Source: a virus
Length of the DNA: 64,000 nt
Virus record (IMG/VR): IMGVR_UViG_3300031951_000015
Span: 1-64,000 of that record
Direction: 5' to 3' (one strand)
Shown here: one piece after another, positions 53,664 through 59,733 of the stretch
How the letters are laid out: each line of letters starts with the position of its first letter
Position numbering within the stretch: position 1 is the first letter of the stretch
Made by a program: the position numbers and the translations under genes
The notes under the pieces: generated by a model
What the model was told of the DNA's origin: nothing
Database searches by the model: none
The model's input: the letters and a program-made list of their open reading frames with translations, nothing else

Positions 53664-53689
53664 GTGGTGTGTGGTTGGTTGACTCTTGT

Positions 53690-53748
53690 AGTATAAGGGG
53701 CACCAGAGGCGCTTCCAGTGCCCTTGTGACACTTCTTAAACTGCCAGG
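53690..53748 (-). promoter_or_regulatory. Dyad-type promoter 8
   Basis: Dyad 53725-53748 overlaps the stop of the 133-aa gene; TATACT at 53690-53695, gap 29. The gap contains a GGGCAC/GTGCCC hairpin. Confidence 0.7.
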
Positions 53749-54137
53749 TTACCAGCAGGAATCTCCACCAGTGAAGGTTTTTTCTTCTCAAACTGGTGCA
53801 TGTCATAACATACCCATTCACCCTTACGGTAAAGGTATGCAAACTCTTCACCTGCTGAGAGATACTCTTTCAGTGAAGAATCATAACGGGGAGGAGTATC
53901 TTCCCCACGCTGAGAATAGTATTGAGCACCGTATTCTTGTGCTTTACTATCCCAGCGATCTTCAGTCCAGCAGGATGACATGTCGCCACCATCAATCAGT
54001 GCAGCGACCTTATCCCTGTTGTGATAATGAGTGCGAAGAATCCTACCCAACCATTCAGGATAACCATCCCAGTGGTGATAGGCAGAAAGAATCGAACCGT
54101 CTGCCAGTTCGATGCCAATGCGTGATCTGGTTGCCAT
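53736..54137 (-). CDS. Conserved phage protein, 133 aa (SRIGIE-type)
   Basis: 133 residues. MATRSRIGIELADGSILSAY then HHWDGYPEWLGRILRTHYHN is a familiar motif set of a protein family present in many large phages and some bacteria. Later YLYRKGEWVCYDMHQFEKKK is also conserved-looking. Possible metal ligands are the HHxD and the two Cys, but no activity is known to me. Confidence 0.75.
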   Translation of the reverse strand: MATRSRIGIELADGSILSAYHHWDGYPEWLGRILRTHYHNRDKVAALIDGGDMSSCWTEDRWDSKAQEYGAQYYSQRGEDTPPRYDSSLKEYLSAGEEFAYLYRKGEWVCYDMHQFEKKKPSLVEIPAGNLAV

Positions 54138-54161
54138 TGGTGTGTGGTGTTGAACAATGTC

Positions 54162-54220
54162 AATTTACGGGATTCTCAGCAGTCCGTCAAGACCCTTGTG
54201 CCACTACAGAAACTGGCATA
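54162..54220 (-). promoter_or_regulatory. Dyad-type promoter 9
   Basis: Dyad 54197-54220, TAAATT at 54162-54167, gap 29. Confidence 0.6.
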
Positions 54221-54405
54221 AGCAGATCCCGAATCCGCAGGAGTTGTGCTTCATCCTCTGGCGTCTCACAGTCTGCCAAATCTACAGGAGCACATTCCTC
54301 CAAGTCAACCATCCCATACACATTGATCGGTGCAAAGAACAACTCATGGTTGTCCACAAAGTATAAGCAACCGTGACCGTTCTCAATGTAAAACTTGGTG
54401 GGCAT
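54187..54405 (-). CDS. Small acidic protein, 72 aa
   Basis: 72 residues from MPTKFYIENGHGCLYFVDNH. Mixed alpha/beta, ends LLRIRDLLMPVSVVAQGS. The dyad of the downstream gene lies in its last codons. Function unknown. Confidence 0.65.
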   Translation of the reverse strand: MPTKFYIENGHGCLYFVDNHELFFAPINVYGMVDLEECAPVDLADCETPEDEAQLLRIRDLLMPVSVVAQGS

Positions 54406-54429
54406 GAGTTCTAATGTTTCAACGCAACC

Positions 54430-54488
54430 AATATAAGACAAAAGCGGCACTTGGATTGTCTCCTTGTGCCGCTTTTTTATGTGTCACA
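54430..54488 (-). promoter_or_regulatory. Dyad-type promoter 10 merged with a terminator
   Basis: TATATT at 54430-54435; 29 bp upstream a degenerate dyad (TGTGCC...GTCACA, 54465-54488). Its centre is a T-run that also serves the hairpin terminator at 54440-54476. Confidence 0.5.
54440..54476. terminator. 11-bp stem terminator
   Basis: Perfect 11-bp stem AAAAGCGGCAC/GTGCCGCTTTT with 15-nt loop, U-runs on both strands. It ends the 50-aa gene upstream on the minus strand. Confidence 0.75.
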
Positions 54489-54489
54489 A

Positions 54490-54642
54490 TCAATAAAGAT
54501 CAGAGTAATCTTTGATTCTACAGTCTACCTCTTCACCACCTTCCAATTGCAGGACTTCCCTCCAATTGATATCTTCTAGATCTAGATCATCATAACATCT
54601 AATGTCCAGCGTGACTCGAACTAGTCTCTTTTGTGCAATCAT
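54490..54642 (-). CDS. Small acidic protein, 50 aa
   Basis: 50 residues, MIAQKRLVRVTLDIRCYDDL then DLEDINWREVLQLEGGEEVD. Strand-helix-strand; resembles small phage proteins with a VRVTLDI start. Function unknown. Confidence 0.65.
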   Translation of the reverse strand: MIAQKRLVRVTLDIRCYDDLDLEDINWREVLQLEGGEEVDCRIKDYSDLY

Positions 54643-54673
54643 AAGATCCTCGTGCGTTGTGTTCTAGATTCTA

Positions 54674-54814
54674 TCATGCATAATGGCGATATGCAAGATC
54701 TTGATAATCTTGCCCATCTCGTGCATAATCCTCGTCGAGATCTTGTGTATACTCGTCGAGATCGTATGAATAGTCTGATGCGTATGTATAGTCGAGATCG
54801 TAGTCGTCGTACAT
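54674..54814 (-). CDS. Asp/Tyr-rich 46-aa frame built on the palindromic repeats (uncertain)
   Basis: 46 residues, MYDDYDLDYTYASDYSYDLD then EYTQDLDEDYARDGQ. The palindrome in this frame reads as DLDE. A canonical promoter (TTGCAA, 18-bp spacer, TATAAT) lies 30 bp upstream and supports transcription. It may be a real acidic peptide or a by-product of operator repeats. No family. Confidence 0.35.
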   Translation of the reverse strand: MYDDYDLDYTYASDYSYDLDEYTQDLDEDYARDGQDYQDLAYRHYA

Positions 54815-54934
54815 AATGCTCGTCGAGATTGTGTAACTGAATGAATTATAGCATAATCCTCGACGAGATTGCAAGCTTTATGATGCACCGTCTCGTCGAG
54901 ATCATGCTAATATATATGCACTATCGTCGAGAAT
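54731..54934. repeat. Cluster of at least six TCTCG(A/T)CGAGA palindromes
   Basis: Copies at 54731-54740, 54752-54760, 54819-54828, 54859-54868, 54891-54902 and 54923-54934, with degenerate copies near 54791. Several are followed by ATTATGC. The densest cluster in the window. Confidence 0.8.
54845..54874 (-). promoter_or_regulatory. Sigma70-type promoter with an operator palindrome in the spacer
   Basis: TTGCAA at 54869-54874, TATAAT at 54845-54850, 18-bp spacer. The palindrome copy 54859-54868 lies between them. A protein bound there would block polymerase. Confidence 0.6.
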
Positions 54935-55043
54935 TGTGTGCTTTTATAAACATGAGATCTCTGAGTATCATAACACGAACGCACAAGACTGTCAAGGTCT
55001 CTGAGTCTTATGTGTGGGTCTCATGGGAAATTTTTGGAGGCGC

Positions 55044-55072
55044 TTGACTTTTTTGAGTTCTTGTGATAGACT
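55044..55072 (+). promoter_or_regulatory. Plus-strand sigma70-type promoter
   Basis: TTGACT, 17-bp spacer, TAGACT. It faces the repeat array and the plus-strand zinc-ribbon gene. Confidence 0.55.
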
Positions 55073-55096
55073 GCTCGCCTAACTCACAAGACCTAG

Positions 55097-55251
55097 AAGG
55101 TTTTAATGAGTATTACATAAGGTTTTAATGAGTATTACATAAGGTTTTAATGAGTATTACATAAGGTTTTAATGAGTATTACATAAGGTTTTAATGAGTA
55201 TTAGTAGAAGGATTTAGAGAGTATTACATAAGGTTTTAATGAGAATAAACA
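55097..55251 (+). repeat. Seven tandem 22-bp direct repeats
   Basis: Unit begins AAGGTTTTAATGAGTATTAC. Units 1-4 are identical, 5 differs at its last bases, 6 has four changes, 7 diverges at its end. Contiguous without spacers, so iteron-like and not CRISPR. Confidence 0.95.
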
Positions 55252-55275
55252 CACCTATTCTCAACTAATACCCTT

Positions 55276-55313
55276 ATTGATTCTCAATAACAATCACCTT
55301 ATTGAGAATCAAT
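55276..55313. repeat. 15-bp perfect inverted repeat
   Basis: Arms 55276-55290 and 55299-55313, 8-nt loop, AT-rich. Lies directly after the 22-bp repeats and 44 bp before the plus-strand ATG. No U-run after it on the plus strand, so not a simple terminator. Confidence 0.85.
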
Positions 55314-55356
55314 ATATGTTTTTTAATACCTTTTTTAATTAAATTTAAGTTAAAAT

Positions 55357-55542
55357 ATGTCTAAAATCACAAAAAGACCACAAAATATGTGTTATTCCTG
55401 TTGGTATACATGGTATCCAAGAGGTAAGAACATTTCGAATGTTTGTCCTAATTGCGGAAGTCGTAATACAGGAATTGATCTCAGTGGGTTAATACTCTTT
55501 GTGATTATACTGATTATGATCTTGATCTTTGCGACGATCTAA
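55357..55542 (+). CDS. Zinc-ribbon membrane-anchored protein on the plus strand
   Basis: 61 residues. CYSCWYTWYPRGKNISNVCP then NCGSRN forms a CxxC/CPxCG zinc ribbon; the C-terminal LSGLILFVIILIMILIFATI is one membrane helix. It is the only credible plus-strand protein gene in the window and is preceded by a 280-nt leader with repeats. Its last 54 bp overlap the 3' end of the converging minus-strand gene. It might be a membrane-tethered regulator or host-takeover factor; the function is unknown. Confidence 0.7.
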   Translation: MSKITKRPQNMCYSCWYTWYPRGKNISNVCPNCGSRNTGIDLSGLILFVIILIMILIFATI

Positions 55543-55674
55543 TTCATTTTGAAGTTGTTGCACATAGTCTTGAGTGTTTGGAAAGAACATACAATCTGCA
55601 ATCTCACACCATAGATCTTCTGATGGAATATCTGCAAGTTCTTCATCAGACCAGTAACAAGGAGGAAAAATCAT
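55489..55674 (-). CDS. Small acidic protein, 61 aa
   Basis: 61 residues from MIFPPCYWSDEELADIPSED. The ATG at 55674 follows a strong GGAGG Shine-Dalgarno and overlaps the stop of the upstream gene, which argues against the longer frame. Ends DRRKDQDHNQYNHKEY. Confidence 0.65.
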   Translation of the reverse strand: MIFPPCYWSDEELADIPSEDLWCEIADCMFFPNTQDYVQQLQNELDRRKDQDHNQYNHKEY

Positions 55675-55675
55675 T

Positions 55676-55921
55676 TCAACCTCCACCATAAACATAAGAC
55701 ACAACACCAGCAGGATGATTGACATTCTCAATCACCTTGATTTCTGCAGTATTGAAATCTTTTTGCAGTTCTTCATTTCGCATTTTTGAATAATCAGAAC
55801 CACCATCGCTACTAAAGTGTTCCATAAAGATCTGTTCACAATGAGGCATCGATTCCGCTGCGATTACACACATTCCAGAAGTGTAATCATAAAGAACATC
55901 ATTGATAATGTAGAGATTCAT
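55676..55921 (-). CDS. Hypothetical protein, 81 aa
   Basis: 81 residues from MNLYIINDVLYDYTSGMCVI. Ends with VSYVYGGG, a pattern seen in small cyanophage proteins with a glycine-rich C-terminus. Alpha/beta. Function unknown. Confidence 0.7.
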   Translation of the reverse strand: MNLYIINDVLYDYTSGMCVIAAESMPHCEQIFMEHFSSDGGSDYSKMRNEELQKDFNTAEIKVIENVNHPAGVVSYVYGGG

Positions 55922-56102
55922 GATCGAGTGAGGAAACAAGTGAAGTGAGTGAATTTAGAACTTTAAGAGTAAACCGTTCAACAATGGGTTCATCATTCTC
56001 AGTATACAATTGATGACACCAATCGTCAAACAGATACTCATTCAGATAAGAGAGATCATCAAGTTGCTGTTCAATACAGCGAATCAGTTGGTCTTGATTC
56101 AT
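55899..56102 (-). CDS. Small acidic protein, 67 aa
   Basis: 67 residues, MNQDQLIRCIEQQLDDLSYL onward; helical with WCHQLYTEND. Same N-terminal style as the 60-aa gene at 52285. Overlaps the next gene by 23 bp. Confidence 0.7.
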   Translation of the reverse strand: MNQDQLIRCIEQQLDDLSYLNEYLFDDWCHQLYTENDEPIVERFTLKVLNSLTSLVSSLDHESLHYQ

Positions 56103-56105
56103 GAT

Positions 56106-56261
56106 TCAGTTCCAGTTGTAGTAAGTTTGATCAGGATAAAGACCCATTTCTTCACAGCGGCATTCGTAGGCGATTCGCTTGAGCATTTCAAGATCCATAT
56201 CCTCAATGGATTTCAGAATGGAACGACGGATCTGAGCGTCTTGAGCAGTGTCGGTAATCAT
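56106..56261 (-). CDS. Small protein, 51 aa
   Basis: 51 residues, MITDTAQDAQIRRSILKSIE then MLKRIAYECRCEEMGLYPDQ. Helical; two Cys (CRC). First gene after a dyad promoter. Confidence 0.7.
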   Translation of the reverse strand: MITDTAQDAQIRRSILKSIEDMDLEMLKRIAYECRCEEMGLYPDQTYYNWN

Positions 56262-56286
56262 GAGAGGTGGATTGGATTACCCCTGT

Positions 56287-56345
56287 ATTATAAGGGTGCT
56301 ACAGGCGATTCTGATGGGGCGTGTGACAGTTCTTCAAGTGTCAGT
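56287..56345 (-). promoter_or_regulatory. Dyad-type promoter 11
   Basis: Dyad 56322-56345 overlaps the stop of the ART-like gene; TATAAT at 56287-56292, gap 29. Confidence 0.7.
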
Positions 56346-56991
56346 CTGCCAGTCCAACTCCTGCAATTCCAAATCTTCCACCTGCTCCAGGAGTGTATGA
56401 TGTTGAGTTGGTTCTAGAGTTTGTATTTGAAAGAGATCCTGACATGCGAGTTTGTGTTCTTCTTTCTTTACCTTTTGCTCGAATTGTTGGTTGAGGATTG
56501 GTTACAATAGACTTATTTGCAACATCCTTATCCATCATCACATAAGATCCTTGTGCCTGTCCTGGTCTTGGAGTAAATCCTCCATGTGCATTTGGAACTC
56601 TAACTACTTTAGCACCTTGTTTGAATGCTGCTTTTGCCTGATCAACAGAACTGGTTGGTTTACCTTTCTTATCAGCAATATCTTCATCAGATGCTGATGC
56701 CATCCAACGTTTGATGTTTTTACCAAAATCTCTTGGTGAATCTGTGTTTGTCATTCTTGGATTGACAACTCTTAGATTCACTCTTGATCCACCATAATCA
56801 GAACCAACTCTGGATGATGGAGTAGTATAAACAACTCCTTTTCGTTCATCAGGATGATAGGTTCCAGTGGATGGTGAGTCCTGGAATCCAGTTTTGAGGA
56901 TATTTTCCTTATTTGAAGCAGAAGTATAATGTGCTGTGCGAAGAACTCTCATTCTTCTTGCTTCTGCAATAAATTCAGAAAATGTCTTCAT
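56341..56991 (-). CDS. Capsid-targeted putative ADP-ribosyltransferase-like protein
   Basis: 216 residues. MKTFSEFIAEA is almost the T4 capsid-targeting leader (MKTYQEFIAEA on IPI-III and Alt); gp21 would cut after E10. Residues 20-60 (AHYTSASNKENILKTGF, then GVVYTTPSS) resemble the first two strands of the ADP-ribosyltransferase fold: H-Y-[T/S]-S with a following helix, and a V-x-Y-x-T-P strand. A third catalytic Glu/Gln is not clear. The C-terminal third is basic and disordered. T4 Alt is an internal ADP-ribosyltransferase injected with the DNA, so this could be an analogue. A GATAAATA late element lies upstream, as expected for a virion protein. Confidence 0.7.
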   Translation of the reverse strand: MKTFSEFIAEARRMRVLRTAHYTSASNKENILKTGFQDSPSTGTYHPDERKGVVYTTPSSRVGSDYGGSRVNLRVVNPRMTNTDSPRDFGKNIKRWMASASDEDIADKKGKPTSSVDQAKAAFKQGAKVVRVPNAHGGFTPRPGQAQGSYVMMDKDVANKSIVTNPQPTIRAKGKERRTQTRMSGSLSNTNSRTNSTSYTPGAGGRFGIAGVGLAD

Positions 56992-57006
56992 GACTCTTTT
57001 AAAAAT

Positions 57007-57014
57007 TATTTATC
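57007..57014 (-). promoter_or_regulatory. Late promoter GATAAATA for the ART-like gene
   Basis: One mismatch to the late consensus, 16 bp before the ATG. Confidence 0.5.
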
Positions 57015-57303
57015 TTCCAGGACGATCTTGATTCAGCATATAAGTCAGTTTTGCTAGATCTGGATCTGCTCTCTTTTCTGCTGGTGTTCTGCGTCGTTGT
57101 TGACGTTCAGTTTGATACTGTTTTAGTTTGTTAATATCTTCCTTAACTGCTTTTGCTAACTTAACTGGTGGTTTCTTTAATGGTTCCAGATACCTTTCCT
57201 TCCAACCTGGTGGTGGTGTTGATGGTTCAGGTTGTGGTGCTGGTTTATAAGGTTGATACGGAGATCCACCGCTTTCGGACATGAACTGTGAAAATGTCTT
57301 CAT
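57010..57303 (-). CDS. Capsid-targeted basic protein, 97 aa
   Basis: 97 residues. Leader MKTFSQFMSES, then a Pro-rich stretch (PYQPYKPAPQPEPSTPPPGW) and a basic helix (KLAKAVKEDINKLKQYQTER). gp21 could cut after E10. Resembles T4 internal proteins in leader, size and charge. No enzyme domain. Confidence 0.75.
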   Translation of the reverse strand: MKTFSQFMSESGGSPYQPYKPAPQPEPSTPPPGWKERYLEPLKKPPVKLAKAVKEDINKLKQYQTERQQRRRTPAEKRADPDLAKLTYMLNQDRPGR

Positions 57304-57307
57304 GATT

Positions 57308-57514
57308 CTACAGTGGTGAGAGCATCGTGTTGATTCTCATTCTTTGAATGAATTGTCTCACACGATCTGGATCTTTTGTTGGTTTTGGTGCTTGAGTTGG
57401 TTGTCTCATGGCACTTCTGAGATTTCTTTGAACTTCTGGATCTTTGAGTGAGATCACCTGTGCTGGTTTAATTGGATCACCCACTGCTTCCAGAAATTGT
57501 GCAAAGGTTTTCAT
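57308..57514 (-). CDS. Capsid-targeted small basic protein, 68 aa
   Basis: 68 residues. Leader MKTFAQFLEAVGD; cut possible after E9. The mature part (DPEVQRNLRSAMRQPTQAPK onward) is basic. Preceded by CTAAATA (57525-57531). First gene of the internal-protein cluster. Confidence 0.75.
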   Translation of the reverse strand: MKTFAQFLEAVGDPIKPAQVISLKDPEVQRNLRSAMRQPTQAPKPTKDPDRVRQFIQRMRINTMLSPL

Positions 57515-57523
57515 GTTTTATTT

Positions 57524-58417
57524 TTATTTAGACCATGCCTTTTGCATCGTGAAGTTCGCATGACTGAAGAACTCTCTGTTGACCAGTTTATAAGTGCCAT
57601 ACTCATTGGACATTACATAACCTTCGGCATCAATCCGATCATATCCAATATAAGCAGCAGGGCCATCATTGCGACACAGGAACAGACAATCTTCCTTGAT
57701 GGATTTGACCAACTTCCACAGGCGAATCAGATTGGCATCACAATCAAATGCATCATCCTCAATCTTACGCTGTTCCCGAATACACGCATTGATCGCTTTC
57801 TTCAATTCAGTCAGTTGTTTACCAGACACAAAGGTGCAAGTAGTAGACATTTGACGGGCAAAGTCACAGATTTCTTCCACATCAGCAAAAGAGATCTGAT
57901 TGTGTTGAATATATGCTTTGGGTTTCACAAACAACACTTCATCAGTGCTGTTCAGATTAACTGTAAGTGGAATTGCCCAACTGTCACGCAGATCATCATT
58001 TGCCTCATAACGAGTATGAGGAGCAAGAATCACCTTGTGTGTGATGACATCAGGAAACTGATAAGTGATGGTATTAGGAGTGTATTCAGTGTCTCCACCA
58101 AAACCAATGAAATCACCTTGAATAATATCTTCGGTACGTGGCAGAACATCAAAACACTCATGCAAAATGTTTGCCACATTGCCTTCATAGAATTGATCAA
58201 TCTCTTCATGAGAATGTGCAATGCGAATCTTTACCTTGTTGAAAACCGCTTTGGTGCCAACAAAGAATTGACCATTAGCAGGATTGGTTCCCCATACAAT
58301 CGCAGGAGCACCATCAATCTTCAGAGACAATGTGCCTGCAGCAGTGAACCAATCCAGCACATTCAGATCACCATTCAGAATGGTGTCTTCAGGATGCTCA
58401 ATGTGAAGGTTTTGCAT
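57524..58417 (-). CDS. Nucleotidyltransferase/ligase-like protein with KxDG motif
   Basis: 297 residues. K33-I-D-G in LSLKIDGAPAIVWG is motif I of the covalent nucleotidyltransferase superfamily (ATP-dependent DNA/RNA ligases). GDFIGFGG near residue 103 could be motif III, EGYVMSNEYGTYKLVN near the C-terminus motifs IV and V. It lacks an obvious C-terminal OB domain of DNA ligase, so an RNA-ligase-like or nick-sealing role is possible. It is a known-looking cyanophage family, which I believe is often labelled DUF6267. It is expressed from a dyad promoter and its last codons hold the late promoter of the next gene. Confidence 0.75.
   Translation of the reverse strand: MQNLHIEHPEDTILNGDLNVLDWFTAAGTLSLKIDGAPAIVWGTNPANGQFFVGTKAVFNKVKIRIAHSHEEIDQFYEGNVANILHECFDVLPRTEDIIQGDFIGFGGDTEYTPNTITYQFPDVITHKVILAPHTRYEANDDLRDSWAIPLTVNLNSTDEVLFVKPKAYIQHNQISFADVEEICDFARQMSTTCTFVSGKQLTELKKAINACIREQRKIEDDAFDCDANLIRLWKLVKSIKEDCLFLCRNDGPAAYIGYDRIDAEGYVMSNEYGTYKLVNREFFSHANFTMQKAWSK
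57525..57531 (-). promoter_or_regulatory. Late promoter motif CTAAATA for the capsid-targeted cluster
   Basis: CTAAATA overlaps the stop of the ligase-like gene, 11 bp upstream of the 68-aa ATG. Confidence 0.5.
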
Positions 58418-58442
58418 GAGTTGGTTTGTTTGGTATGCAATC

Positions 58443-58502
58443 AGTATAAGGGCAGAGTGTGAGCAGAGTCAGGGCAGAGTGGACAGTTGTTCGACTGTCA
58501 CA
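58443..58502 (-). promoter_or_regulatory. Dyad-type promoter 12
   Basis: Dyad 58479-58502 (GACAGT/ACTGTC core) overlaps the stop of the 108-aa gene; TATACT at 58443-58448, gap 30. GCCCTTATACT is the same junction as in promoters 8 and 11. Confidence 0.7.
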
Positions 58503-58824
58503 CCCCCAGCAGTTCTCTTTGCTCTGGTGTGAGAGATTCAATCAGTTCTTTACGCTTTTGTGCCTTGATTTCTTTCTCTTGTTGTTTCGTAATCATTTCA
58601 TCCAGAATGTTATCCATTGTGTAGAAATCATAATCCCCAGTATCCCAACTGGATTCACCTTCGTTGTCAATGAAAATGGATTGTTTATAGTTATTGCCAT
58701 CATCGTGCCAATCACAATACAGAGTGATTTTATAACCTTCATCAGTTTGACGAAAGGTTGCTCCACAAGGAGAAACTCTTTGTGCTTTGGTGAGAAAATT
58801 AAGAAGTTCAGTTGCAGTAATCAT
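58498..58824 (-). CDS. Hypothetical protein, 108 aa
   Basis: 108 residues. SPCGATFRQTDEGYKITLYC then SIFIDNEGESSWDTGDYDFY, followed by a Lys/Glu-rich helix (KQQEKEIKAQKRKELIESLT). Beta sheet plus coiled helix. Function unknown. Confidence 0.75.
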   Translation of the reverse strand: MITATELLNFLTKAQRVSPCGATFRQTDEGYKITLYCDWHDDGNNYKQSIFIDNEGESSWDTGDYDFYTMDNILDEMITKQQEKEIKAQKRKELIESLTPEQRELLGV

Positions 58825-58825
58825 T

Positions 58826-58999
58826 TCAGTTGCACTCAGAGTGAAGAATGTCTAGCATTTGTTGATGATAGTTGTCAGCATCACGAATCACATTTGCTGC
58901 CTCTGATACATCTTCAATTTCGTATTGTGTCATCTCCAGAGAGTGAATCACATTGGAGAGAAGTTCAGTCAGAGCATCAATCTTTTGTGCGTCGGTCAT
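58826..58999 (-). CDS. Small helical acidic protein, 57 aa
   Basis: 57 residues, MTDAQKIDALTELLSNVIHS then EDVSEAANVIRDADNYHQQM. Helical bundle likely. Overlaps the upstream membrane gene by 23 bp. Confidence 0.7.
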   Translation of the reverse strand: MTDAQKIDALTELLSNVIHSLEMTQYEIEDVSEAANVIRDADNYHQQMLDILHSECN

Positions 59000-59213
59000 T
59001 GCCATTCCACTTCAAAGTTTTGGGGTTCAGATACTTGCGACCATAATAACTTGCGTTCTGATAAGGTTCATAGAACAGACCTGCAAAGGCATAAACTTGA
59101 TACACAAAGAACCAATGAATACCCTTCCAAATCGAATCAATTGCAAGTAAAACAAGAGTAATGCCCACATAGACAATGATCTTTGTTCTGTGAAGAATTA
59201 TATTGCGGGTCAT
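58977..59213 (-). CDS. Membrane protein, 78 aa
   Basis: 78 residues; IIVYVGITLVLLAIDSIWKG and HWFFVYQVYAFAGLFYEPYQ are two likely membrane segments, then a charged tail. Overlaps both neighbours by a few bases. Confidence 0.7.
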   Translation of the reverse strand: MTRNIILHRTKIIVYVGITLVLLAIDSIWKGIHWFFVYQVYAFAGLFYEPYQNASYYGRKYLNPKTLKWNGNDRRTKD

Positions 59214-59386
59214 TTGATTGTTCTCAGTTGGTTGAGTTGGTAAGCAATTCTACATGCTTCAAGTGTACTCTCACACTCACTGCAACAATATGAAAGTCCG
59301 AATGGAAGATTACGATAGATTCGATTCTCTTCCACCCGATAAGATCCTGATGCTTTGATTAGATTGTTCAACAAAAATCTAGTCAT
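59210..59386 (-). CDS. Small Cys-containing protein, 58 aa
   Basis: 58 residues from MTRFLLNNLIKASGSYRVEE. Contains GLSYCCSECESTLEACRIAY, four Cys in 14 residues, which may bind a metal. The start at 59386 overlaps the stop of the previous gene by 8 bp. Confidence 0.65.
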   Translation of the reverse strand: MTRFLLNNLIKASGSYRVEENRIYRNLPFGLSYCCSECESTLEACRIAYQLNQLRTIK

Positions 59387-59648
59387 TGTTGTAAGGAGGA
59401 TTATCAAAACGATGCATCCAAAGAGCATGAGACCGCTCTCGCAATTCCAGAATCATATTATACTTCTGTTTGACTGGAGAATCATCAGGCAAATCATAGA
59501 TTTCACTGTAACCAGTAAAATCATAGGCATCAAGAGCATGATTTAGAATATTATTGATTACATCATGCTCTTCAAATGAAAATTGCATTGTGACTGGTTT
59601 TTGATCACAATAGTTGGTTTCATTGAGTTCAATCATTGGAACGTCCAA
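59379..59648 (-). CDS. Hypothetical protein, 89 aa
   Basis: 89 residues from a TTG at 59648, placed 6 nt after a perfect AAGGAGG Shine-Dalgarno; an ATG four codons later is the alternative start. EEHDVINNILNHALDAYDFT then LELRERSHALWMHRF. Function unknown. Confidence 0.7.
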   Translation of the reverse strand: MDVPMIELNETNYCDQKPVTMQFSFEEHDVINNILNHALDAYDFTGYSEIYDLPDDSPVKQKYNMILELRERSHALWMHRFDNPPYNND

Positions 59649-59674
59649 GAGAATCCTCCTTGTGGAATACATGT

Positions 59675-59733
59675 ATTATACAGCAGATTATCCTGCTTTA
59701 GATTGGCAGTGTGCCAGTGTTTAAACTGTCTAC
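59675..59733 (-). promoter_or_regulatory. Dyad-type promoter 13
   Basis: Dyad 59710-59733 overlaps the stop of the 20-aa frame; TATAAT at 59675-59680, gap 29. Confidence 0.7.

Noticed and set aside
55097-55251. Possible CRISPR array
   Set aside because: Units are contiguous 22-bp repeats without unique spacers and no cas genes are present.
57497-58462. 321-aa plus-strand frame opposite the ligase-like gene
   Set aside because: Antisense to a gene with clear KxDG and EGYV motifs; its own composition (many Ile, Asn, Cys, His) is typical of a shadow frame.
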